Shown: positions 36,690 through 48,000 of the stretch, piece by piece
Layout: each line of letters opens with the position of its first letter
How positions within the stretch are numbered: position 1 is the first letter of the stretch
NCBI GenBank assembly: GCA_963969395.1
Contig: OZ017801.1
Span: 18,295,611 to 18,359,610 of the forward strand
Direction: 5' to 3'
Origin: Pseudoscleropodium purum
Taxonomy: Eukaryota > Streptophyta > Bryopsida > Hypnales > Brachytheciaceae
DNA length: 64,000 nucleotides
Program-made: the position numbers and the translations under genes
The notes under the pieces: generated by a model
Told to the model about the DNA's origin: nothing
Databases searched by the model: none
Seen by the model: the letters and a program-made list of their open reading frames with translations, nothing else

Positions 36690-37640
36690 AAGTTAACCCC
36701 TAAATGGTTTTGACTATGTTTTCACTAAAACTACTTCCAAACTATCATTTGTGGTACATGTACCAAAATTAGAAAAAAAAAACTTTTTTGGACATATGTA
36801 ACCTTAGGATCTTGTAGTAAGCTTGTTTGAAAACATGTGGAAAAAATTTCAGAAATTTCCACCATGTAGATTGTAAGATATTAGCATTTGAAATGACAAA
36901 TTTCCTATTTTGGCCCTTTGAAAATCCAGACAGCTGCACTCAAAAGGTCACATTTTTATGAAAAAATGTCCAAAATGGTTGCAATTCTTTGGATTCATTT
37001 TTCAAGTCAAGTTGGCTACATGATTGAAAATTTTCAGATCATTTGGAATTGTACAACATATAGGAAAAAAATAGTAAGTAGAAAAGAATAAAGAATGATT
37101 CAAAATACTAAATTGTTAACAATTTATTTATGGAATTGAAAAATGCCAATCCCAATGGTTGTAATCTTGCAATAAACAATCTACATCCAATTTTTTTATT
37201 TTTTTCTAAAAATATAGAAAATTGAATTAAATAAAGGACTTCAAAGTTTGTCTTAGAGTAGAGATTCAATAACAATCTGCAAACTCCCACAAACTAAAAT
37301 TCCTCATAACTTTTGACTCATTCATCAAAATTTAATGATTAAAAGCTTTCCAAGTATATATAAATCTAGAGAATCAATTTCAAATTTTAATTTCTTAAAA
37401 ACATGATTTTTAAAGAAGTTTTTTTTGCTGCCCAAGCTACCCATTAAGCAATGAAAAATGCATATCATACAATAACATTTTAACTATATAATCAAAAGCT
37501 ATAAAAATTGTTGGGCCTTAAAGCTCCTCGAGCACATGTTGTATTAAAATTTCAGCAAAAAAATTAAAAACTCCATTTGTGGTGAGTTGCCCAAAATTTC
37601 TATGTTGCCAAAAAAACACAAATTAGGCGTTTAGATGTTT
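36690..37640 (+). repeat. Repeat family R1, copy 3
   Basis: Third direct copy of the family at 23,130-24,060 and 27,000-27,920. Markers include TTTGACTATGTTTTCACTAA, GTAGATTGTAAGATATTAGC, ACAACATATAGGAAAAAAAT, AACTTTTGACTCATTCATC and CTATGTTGCCAAAAAAAC. Confidence 0.75.
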
Positions 37641-37830
37641 GTGACCTTCATCTATTGACGATTTTATATTTTCGCACCAAACATGTTGAAAATTCATCTC
37701 AATTTCAATTTTTATTAGAATAATATGAATCCACTTGTATTTGTGTCTAGTCAACTAGTTTTTTTTTTTAAATACAAGCAATTGTAAGCACATTCTACAA
37801 GATATCCAAATTGCAAATCTAGGTAGTAGT
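37641..37830 (-). repeat. R4-related inverted fragment
   Basis: The reverse complement matches the start of the 33.2 kb array: GATTTGCAATTTGGATATCTTGT, then AGTTGACTAG and AAAATTGAAATTGAGATGAA. It directly abuts R1 copy 3. Confidence 0.6.
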
Positions 37831-38989
37831 AGAGAAGTTGCAAGAAAGACCTATACTATTTTGCGTCACAAGTGGAGTTATAGAGTTTAAATTCACAATA
37901 ACTTTTGGAGAATCAAGCTGATGTATTTGAAAGTTTTACTAAAGATCACTAATTTGGTTATAAAGACAAAAATATTTTTCAAAAATTAAAAAAATATTAT
38001 AATTAAATTTCAAATTAGCTAATCAATCTGTCACACTTTGTAGTGTAGGATTTTTTAGTATTGTGGTGTACCAAAATTAATGATTTAGAGCTGAAATTTT
38101 TGTGGTCTATTTCCACACTAGGCAGGCATGTGACTACAAAGGGGCACCTAAAAAAACACAATTTTTTGTTGTCTATATGTGTGCAAATAGGGGCCCCTTG
38201 TGTGTGCCTTCATTGAACAATGAAAATGGTTACAAGATCATTCTTTTGGTGAAGTCCCTTCATCATACAATTTTCTCAAAATACTCATTTTTGTGACATT
38301 TTGTATTTTTTTAGTTCTCCTATTTAGAGAATTTTTCTATAATTTTCCTTCTTAGGATACCTTCTTCTTAAAGGTGTGTACATTCAACATATTTTTTACA
38401 TTTAAAAAAAATTCAAATTATAAAGTACTCCTGAAAAAATCAACACTACAATGCCAAACACTACAAAATACAAGAGATCTTTCTTGCAACTACCCAATAG
38501 GTTGATCAACCTTATATTGGTTTTTTTTATCACCCTTTTACTATGCCTTGTCACTTCAAAAAAGCGAAGCATTTGGTGGTGTCCCATGTTGTCACATCAA
38601 GATTTTACTAGCATTTGGTTATTATAGAATTGTAATGTTTTTGTCTTCAAAAATCTTATACTGGACTAGGTCAAGTTGGTGATTGAAAAATAGTATATAT
38701 TGTCAAAACTTGTGACCAAAATATTATAACTTATGTACTTTTACAAAACACTAGCATATATAGTCAATCAATCCAATTATGTCATTAGTCACCTAATTCC
38801 AACATCTACAAGACCCTTCGATTTGTGCTAGTCTCAAGCCATTCATTTTTGCACAATGTGTAAGTCATTTTCTTTGGGCACGCAATTGGGTACTACTATC
38901 AAAGAATGACATAGAGTTCACATCTATTTATAAATAATTTAAGTTTGATAAAAATGTAGTTCAATGAATCAATCGATTGATTTAGGTGA

Positions 38990-39330
38990 GCTTAATTGTG
39001 AAAAAATACTTCTCAAAATAAGTTGTAGCTTCAATCAATAAAAAAGGTGCTTTTAGAATGTTGAACTTGTGCTTTTAAAATACTCTCCAAATAGGATTAG
39101 GGTGGTAGGTCATTGATTTTGAACCTTTTTAAGATGGTCATGACCCTACCTATTGACAATTTTTATATTTTTGTACAAAATGTGTTTGGAAATTTATATC
39201 AATTTTAGTTCTTATCAAATTAATATGATTATACTTCTATTTCAATCAATTCAACTAATTCTTTCTCTAAAATACATTGCATAAGATACCAAGATTGCAA
39301 ATTTGGGTGGTCTAAGACTATTCTATCTTG
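38990..39330 (-). repeat. Repeat family R4, inverted copy
   Basis: The reverse complement reads AGAGAAAGAATTAGTTGAAT, then AGAACTAAAATTGATATAAATT, then AACATTCTAAAAGCACC, the same order as at 34,015-34,215 on the + strand. The pair brackets about 5 kb and could be the ends of one large inverted-repeat element. Confidence 0.65.
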
Positions 39331-39485
39331 CTTAGTTGAAGATGATAATTGATAATTGCCAATACCTTTATCCTACATTGTACTATAAATGGGGACAAAA
39401 ACATCATTTTGATCAATAAAGAGTTGTGTAGGGAGTGGAGAACAACTATTTTCATCGAAATTTTTTTGGACTCATTGGAAGGTAT

Positions 39486-40393
39486 CACTAGAAGAAAAAC
39501 ATGTGTGGCACAACTGACTACTATGCAACTAGTGTTCTATACAATTATCATGCAACTATAATCCACTCTATTAGCACCAAATCTAATGTAATTGATTTAT
39601 GTCATTGTTTTACAACATTGATACATTGTTTTAATTGCAAAGCAATCATTCTATAATTGCAAAAAACGACTAGAAAATAACTAGGAAAAAATTGCAACTG
39701 TAAAATGACTATAGTTGTTTCTTAATTGCTATTTAGTTGTACACTGGTTGTTTTTTAATTGTTTTTTAGTTGCTTTCAAAGTTCATTCTCATTTGTCTTA
39801 TACAAATTGTCCCATATCAATTGTAAACAATATCATTAGATTGAATATATAAAATTACAACAATTTGTGAGTCTTATACAATGAATTTTTTTAATAGAAT
39901 TCTAAGATTTCTACAATTTATAGAAATAATAAAAATTCAAAACTTTTAAAAATATATGAAATTGAATTTTTGAAATTTAAGAAGAAGGTACATCCATAAT
40001 TTTAAAATCTAAAAAAAGGTAGATTTGAAATTCAAAAATCTAAAAAAAAGGTAGTTATAAATTCTATTCTAGAAATTCTACAATTTAAAAAAAATGTAGT
40101 TAATAAATTCTACAATCTAGAAAGAAGGTAGATATGAAATTTTAAAATCTACAAATTATTCAGATTAATACTTTAAAATCTACAAATCTAGAAGTTGCAA
40201 ACAAGACTAGTTTATTGATGAAGTTCTTTGCATGTTGTCAGATGACAAAAAAAACTTGCGACTAGATTACAAGTAATGCAACTTGTCCATTATGACTACG
40301 GGCTCTAAATTGTCACCTAGTTGTAAGCATCCTATGCAACTACAAAACAAGTTTGCACACTATAGTAGCAAAATCCCTCATTTTCTTCTAGTG
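39486..40393. mobile_element. Non-autonomous CACTA-type DNA transposon (about 0.9 kb)
   Basis: The left end is CACTAGAAGAAAAACATG, and the reverse complement of the right end is CACTAGAAGAAAATGAGG. The ends thus share 14 bases and start with the CACTA motif that defines the En/Spm superfamily. Many GCAACTA, TTGCAACT and TAGTTGC copies in both orientations sit near the ends, as expected for the subterminal transposase-binding repeats of this group. Flanking triplets are TAT and TGT, so the 3-base target duplication is imperfect. There is no transposase frame. A degenerate tandem array (AAAATCTA...GGTAGAT-type units) fills 39,970-40,195. Confidence 0.72.
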
Positions 40394-43300
40394 TGTGGTA
40401 TGCAAGTATGAGTGGTGAAAAACTCTATAAAAGATGATAGCAATATTTCTAAAAAATATTGATTCCTAAAATGTGGATCATTGTGTACTGTATTTTGGTA
40501 ATTTGTGTACTGTATTTTGGTAATTTGTGCTCCTTTTTCTACATCTAAATTTAAGCTATAAAAATGATATTTCTTGAATGTGAACTCAACTATTGAAATG
40601 AAGCTTATCAAATCTAGGTTCTATTGTACTCTTCAGTTTTGAATTTTTTGAAAAGTTCAATGTTTTATTAGAATTTGAAATTTTTGCTTACAACCATGAA
40701 ATGCTTATTTTCTATATTTTAGAATGACATGGTAAATTTTACTCCAGATATTTTAAACTTTAATATACATGTACAAAAAAAATTCAGATTTTTTAAGTGT
40801 ATGTTGTATTTGATATGAGTTTTTTAATATTTTATTCAAATTCATACTAATTCAAATCTTCACTAAAAGTTTGGAATTTTTAAGCCTTATAAAAAACATG
40901 GTACTTAATTTTTGAAAAGTTAAAAAATAAAAATCCATTCATTTTTCAATGGCATAATGAGGCATCTAATGTAGAGGATGTTTGATGTTTGACCACATGG
41001 TCATGGACTCCCAAATATCTCCCCCCTTAGACCAAGGCAATCACCAAAATACTCTGATTACAAACACATTTGCACTCTTATTTGCCCCCAAGGTGTTGGC
41101 CTCTCAAAAAATGATTGCCAATCAACCCCAATCATATTTTCTAAGTCTTAAAACATACTATTTGTTGTAGAACTTGTTTTGACAACCTTGCAAATCTTGA
41201 AGGGCAAAAACAATTTAAGCCTTTCATATGAATGATAGACCCATCTTTCAAAACACAACAGTGAAGAGGGAAGCCACTAGATGAAATTTGAGGCCTCCAA
41301 CAGTCCGTTTCGGGCCTGTTTCCATTGTTGTTCCCCTACAATGAAGGCAACATCTGGCTGTTCCTAAAATAAATTTCGAATTTTTTTTTAATTCTTAGAA
41401 TGCAAAAAGAAATTGAATTAAATTATTTTTTTTTGGGGGGGGGGCAATGACGTGGTACTCTCTTAGCCACATCAGACTGCACCGTTGGCAACGTCCACTG
41501 CATTCTTAGAGCTTGATTACTTGTAGTCTCTTGAAGACCCAAATTTTCTTCTAATGTATTCTTTTCACTATTGATGCTAATGTGACTATTTTAATAACCT
41601 ATTCTAATAGCTTCTCTATAAATTGGTGCAAATGAATAAATCATTTGCTACATCCATCAATCTCATAAAAATAGAGTATAGTTTTGATCACATTAGTTTA
41701 GAATATAGCAAAATTAGGTCTAATTGTATAGATGCCAGAAGATTGGGACAATTTTAGACCATCTCACCTTATTTGGTATGAGGTTATTCTCTTATTCAAT
41801 ACCCTCAATTGTAGGTTATTCTAGTGACAACCTTTTGGTCAGAAGTAGTTTAGTCAATTTTGAGAGTGACTTTGAATTTTCCATATTGACAAATATAAAG
41901 TCCATTTGGCAACTATGGAGGGCATTTAAAGCCATGACTAAAATTAAAGCTAAGGCCAAAATGATGGAATGAAGTCATGACTACAATGATAGGATGAAGC
42001 TAGGAGAAAATGGTGAATTGAAATTAAGATGAAAATGATGGAATGAATCTAAGATGAAAGTGATTGAATGAAGTGAAGACAAAATTTTAAAATGAAGCCA
42101 AGACAAAAATAATGGAATTTTAAGGCTACAATAAAAATAATGGAATTTCAAAGTCACATGACTAAAATTGAAGCCTTTAGATAATTCAATGTTTTTCAAT
42201 TGAGGGAATTAAATTTTTTTTGAGGCCAGCAAGGGAAACCTTTGGAGTTCAATTAATAACCCAAGCAAGGGCTAGAAAAATTTGGATTTAAATTTTTGAA
42301 ATTTTAAATGAGAGAATTGAAAGGTTTTTGAAGCAATCAAACAACTTTATAAAAAAATAGAATATAAGATTTACTTTACAACCATGGATCTTTGGTATTT
42401 TTGCATTGACAAATTTAGGGTTCAAGATTGGCTATTGGTCAACACACACATACAAAGCTTTTTTGGACATACGCATTATGGATAGGTAATGATTGTCTCT
42501 TTTGAGTGCATAGCATAATGACAAACTATGTACTCAAAACTCTAGTTTTGCTTTCATTTAAATTTCATTTAACTCCTTCCCCTCCCCCTATTTCATTTAA
42601 ACAATTTAAAATAAATTTATCCTCCCACCCCTCCCATCCCTTTGTAATTTCTAGGTGGAGTGGGACTCTCAGTTAATATGGGATATATCCCGTATTCCTT
42701 ACCTATATCCTATATTTTTATTCATATCCGTACTCTCTCTCTCTCTCTTTCTCTCTCCTCATGCCCGTACATATATTGTATCCATATTTAAGATCAACAA
42801 CATTGGGGAGATTTAAAAAAAAATCAATGGCTGTCAAATTTTTAGGTTAAAGAGAGGGAAGAATCAAATTGAAAGTAAAAGGGATTAATCAAAAATATAT
42901 TGTTTGCATCCTTCCATTGAAAAGTGTTCTCCTAAATCCTACATCTAAAATTGAACAAATGAGCATTTGAGATATTTGATCAATTGTTTGATACTTCATT
43001 TTGTACTTTTGGGTTTGTATTATATAAATTATATACCTATCTATCATTCTTTTGTTTGGTTGAAGGGGGTTGAAAAAACAGGATTACATAGTAGAAGCAA
43101 GGTGCTCACATGATCAAGACAATTATCAAGGACCTTCTTTTTTGTTTTGCATTCATGGATTTAAGAAATGCTCTTATTTATTGGAGCTTCCTAATATTAA
43201 TCTCACTCACATTTGTTGATTGCCATTACGACGTCTATTATTGCATGGGCTTTTTGGATAGCGTTGACAATGTCTTTTAAAAATTAACATTCATTTTTGG

Positions 43301-44866
43301 AAGATATAGAGGATATATATTTTAGAAATATATTAATGTTCGTCAGTGTTGTGAGTTTTGGTGATGCTGCAAATTAATTTGTTCTTCAATTTTTTTGGCA
43401 TTTTGAATGGATTTTGCAGATTAGAAGCACAAAATAGATAATTTGGTATTTTTTGGATGTTGCTTGAAGATTTTGATCGTGTATGAAGATTTTATATACA
43501 TAGGAAATAAAGTGTGGTTGTGTGGATTAAGTTGTAGTTTATTTGGTTCTTCTTAGAGTCAATTGGCATTGCCATATGCAATTTTGTCTTCCTCTCGTTA
43601 GTATATTAGCTCGTGCTTCCTACTACCCATAGATAAGTGTTCCATTCCTTTTAAAATGTAGTTTTTTTTTATGATATTTCACATAAATCCACTTTTCAAG
43701 AATTTGTAGACATCTAAAGAGAATTTTGTAGATTTGCACTCGAGATATTCTTGTTGTGTTTTTGGTTGTCTTATTGACTTTTTACAATAATGTATGTCAT
43801 GGACATTATATTGAGCATCTTGCTAGAGCCATTTGTTCATGTTGTCTCCATGAAAAGGGCACATGTGCACAAGAATAGAGAAGTTTGTGCCATTCCCCAA
43901 AGCTAATACCATTGACCAAGAGGACTTTAATATTTGTGTAAAAATTAGTTGTGTTGAAGTGTTTGGAAACAAAAATGAGGCCTTGAAACCTTCACTTGCG
44001 CATCATTGGTAATGTGGAGAATAGTAGAGCCCTATTTTTATTTTATTTTATGTAAATTACAATTCAAAAAAAGTAAATAAACTATTGCTTTTATTTTAGA
44101 AATGACCACGATTGAGACCATGATTAATTTTCAAATACCATGAAGTTGTTGTCTAGCATTGGTCATTTAAATCTTTTACTTCACAACTCTATACTTTATT
44201 TGTGAGAATAGGGGCAATTTGATGCTAATTGCTAAGTCCTTTTTACAATAAACTTAGTAGTAGATTGATTGTATAGTACACAAACAATGTAGATTCATAT
44301 GTTTGGGATGAACTTTCCACTATTCTAAAATATTGTCTAGTATGGATAAAGCTAATTATAAGATACTGTAAATATATTCTTATTGTGTAAGTAAAATACC
44401 AATCTTTATATACAAAGATAATCTAAAATCCTCTTTCAATTGCTATTTGAATGAATTCCTCATCATTTAGGGTTTTCCATATCTAGTGGTTTAGGTTCAA
44501 CAAAAATTGCTTCAAAACAAAATAGATGCTAAATTTTTAAAATAAAAATACATAAATAAATTGAAAAATAATAAATCTTGCAAAACATTTCTATCTTAAA
44601 ACACATATTGGATCCCTCCCCAAACCTTTGAGTAATTGTTGGGGAGGAAATGTCGCCCCTTACTTACGGATATAGTAATAAGAACCATGCTCACAAGCTT
44701 ATTGAGATGCTTTTTACTTAGATGTGTTTACCTTATTATGCTGCAATGGAAATTAACCTCCCCCAACTGCTCCACTCACTCCACCACCTGAGTTTCCTTT
44801 GTGAATGTTTGCCTTTCGGAAGCTTCAGTCACGAGGATGGTGAATTAACCTAATTTAATTGAAAAA
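40394..44866. other. AT-rich intergenic DNA upstream of the FYR gene
   Basis: No gene is recognised. Simple sequences include a T8G9-like run near 41,428, a (CT)n tract at 42,733-42,757, and a purine-rich degenerate repeat at 41,925-42,165 built from AAAATGATGGAATGAA-like units. The frame at 41,724-41,972 ends inside that repeat and is unrecognised. Confidence 0.5.
41925..42165 (+). repeat. Purine-rich degenerate tandem repeat
   Basis: Variants of AAAATGATGGAATGAAG recur every 25-40 bases (for example near 41,957, 41,980, 42,030 and 42,055), together with GAAGCCAAGACAAAAATAATGG-like versions. The strand bias is strong. No reading frame explains it. Confidence 0.65.
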
Positions 44867-45092
44867 TTGCGATGGCTATGGAACTCGAATCCGTGTTTTC
44901 CCAATGCCAGCCCTCGCGACTCTGTTTCCCGACCTTGCGATTTAGTTTTGTTCCTATGGAGACTGGAACGAAGGACTTTTAATTTGGGAAGTGGCGAATG
45001 CTTTTTCGTATCGTTAGTGCAGTTGAAGTGGGAGATGGTGGAGAGGGTCGGGACGAAGCTTTAGGGTTTGCGGCACTCGGAGTTCCGTTGCG

Positions 45093-48000
45093 ATGGACGA
45101 CTACGGGGTCGGGTACCCCGTGGTGCAGCAGCCGCGAAAGTATGGCGTGCTGAAAAAGAAGAAGAGAGTGGACATGGAGCCGGAGCCTTTTGTTCCCGTG
45201 GTGCAGCAGCCGGCGTCTCGAGGTCACGGGGTTTTGAAGAAGAAGAAGCAGCAGAAGATGGTGGAGGTCGGACACATCGAGGCGTCGCCAATTTACGAGC
45301 CTCCTGTTTTCGATCCTCCGCCGCCGGTGTATGATCACCCGCGGTCCGGGGTGTTGAAGAAGCGGAAGATGACGAAGCCTCCGAGGCCTAATCTTGTTTT
45401 GAGAGGTGAGATTAGTATTGTGCTTACTAATTTGTTTCATTACTCGTGATTGATGCATGATTCAAATAGTTTTAAAACATAATTTAAATTGAATACATTC
45501 AAAAGTGAAGAGGTTTGTGATGCAGCGATTTTGCCTTTTTTACGATTGCTGGTGCGGTTTCGGATTGTTTTTTGTGTTTTGGCAATTGAATTTTAGTTGC
45601 GTGTTCGCTGCAGTGGATGATTCGGCCACGGAATCGGAAGGAGAGGGCAATGCGCGAGAAGTTACTGTTGCAACGGTGGCACCACCAGCAAGGGCTCCGA
45701 AGAAAGAGCCTCGTGCGAAGGGAGTATTGAAACGGAAATCGGTCAATCTCGAAGGTCAAGTCAAGAATGAAGTGACTCCACCTCCTGATCATCCTCCCGT
45801 TGTGGAGGTGCAGCAACCTAAAGGTGAAATTTCGTAGTTGAATGCTCAGGTCATCTTGGCTCTCACTGTCATACAGATTAATAATGTAGAATTGATATTT
45901 AATGTTTGTTCTTTATGATGTGATGCATATGTTTGGACTCAACGTTAATGTGCATCTGCTCTGGTCATGATTATCGCTGGAAACTGGAAGGGGCGATACG
46001 AAGATGTCTCCTTTGAATTTTTGCAATCACTTTGGGTGGGAAAAGTAGTGGAGAGACGGTATTGTTCGAGTGAAAGGCTAGCAGGATTTTCTCATCAACC
46101 TGTTGAATTATTTAGTGCGTGGAATTTATACAAAATCCCTCTTTAGTAGGTTTAGATTCTGCTTACAGAACTTTATGCTCAGTAATTTTAAACTTGCCGA
46201 GTTAAATAGGAAATTGATGCTGTTATTTGATATGTCTTTCGATCTCTTCTTATTGACTGTTTTGGTGTTGGTGTTGCAGCTGGTGATAGGAGAAAGACGA
46301 TGATCAAAGACCTGGCAGCATCCTATCGGAACGATTGCCAAACTTACTGCAGACAGCTCTTGCAATTACAGCGTCAATGGCGACAGGTCCGTTGCTTCTC
46401 ACTTTTTGTGAATCCCAGAGGTCACAGTATTATAAAATCTGGTTTATATACCTATTAAGTCGCCGTAATTCGCCGTAATACCGAGATTAATCCTTTGGCA
46501 GTAATGCGTTCAGTGATTCGTTAAATAATATACTCTTTAACCTGTATTTGGTTGCTCCTCATCGAGTTCGAAGCGAATTCAATACCTCTTAGTTTGGTCA
46601 TTTGAAACGCAGGAAGTATAGAGCCGCATGATAATCATGGATATTGAGTTGAAACCAGAAACTGATGCTTCATGATGGTTTGTTACACTAATCAGCAAGA
46701 AATACCAATTCTTCCTCAAGCACCAGCAGAAACTGAAAACACTCGAAGGTCGTCAGTGTCCAAGAAGGATGGTTCACGTAGAGGAGGCGCAGCTGGGCGG
46801 AAACCGAAAAGCGCTAATGGTGCAGTCAAATCAGAAGGTATAGTTTCTTCAACCTTGTTGTAATGTTTGACAGTGCAGAGGGCAATAAATTAGATCACTT
46901 TTGGTATTGTGCCTGTGAAATCACCGACATGCCTTCTATGCTCTGTCCTGATAACTTCGTGTTTTTTTTCAGATAACGATGAAGCTCCAATGCAGCTAGT
47001 GAATGGCAAGATGCCACTACGTAGGCGTGTGGGATGGCGGGCTAATGAACGTGAGGCGCTTCGACGAGGATTGCTGATGTTTGGTTTGGGGAGATCTGAA
47101 AAAGTTCGAAGCATCATGCGAACTCTGCTGAAGCTTTCTCGTCATGGTCTTGGAGACATAGCGGACTCATGCTGGGAGTTTGTGAAATGTTGTGGAACCT
47201 ATGCAGAGCCCAAAGAAAGGGAGTATGCAGAGAAACGATTACTTGACGCCCAGGACCATGGAATAGAGATGGGTAAGCATAGAAAGGTCTTATGCTCTAG
47301 ACCGATGCCTGCTGTCTGTTCTGTCCGTTTTTCGATGGACAGATATTGACTAAGATGTTTTACGTGCAACTTCTTCTGGGTCAAGTAATTTTCTTCGAGT
47401 GCAGTGATTCTCTATTTGCTATCAGGCGTCAATGCTGGCGGAGTTCGTTTCTAAACCGTTCTTCTCCTCTAAAGATTAATCTTAGAAATAATAATTAGTT
47501 TGCTCTATGCCTAATTTGTGGTCTCGTTTAAAACCTGGACATACTTGGATGTTCATCATATATCAAGCGTTTTTTTTTAACTTACCTTACTCAGTGCAAG
47601 TACCTCTGGTCTAGTGAAATCCCATAACCCTGCTACACAGTTCTTGTCTGAAATATGTTTTATATGCAGTTTGTTTTTGGTGATTCCATGAACATAGTAC
47701 TTTTGTGGACTATATGCATTCAGTGATTCAGTGCTTGGTGACACTGTTCTAATGGTTTCTGTTTGGTGCCTCTATCACAGGCCCAGAGGTAACCGAGAGA
47801 GTGGGCGAGTTTGACAAAGTGGAGAAAAATGCCTCAGTCTGGCTGAAGCGATTGAAGCTCCTGGATAGCCTTGCGGACGTGGTTAGAATTTGTGCGAATA
47901 AGGAGACTCGTGAAGCTGCATATAGAGCTATCGATCTATTGAGAGATGCCAGCGTCCCTCACGAAGGATGGGGAAGAGAAGCGGACTTGGCTTTGCTGGC

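Noticed and set aside
44979..45458. 159-codon minus-strand frame opposite exon 1 of the FYR gene
   Set aside because: It is rich in Arg, Leu and His, as expected from reading Lys/Pro-rich codons backwards. The + strand has the start, the splice donor and the repeated GVLKKKK motifs.
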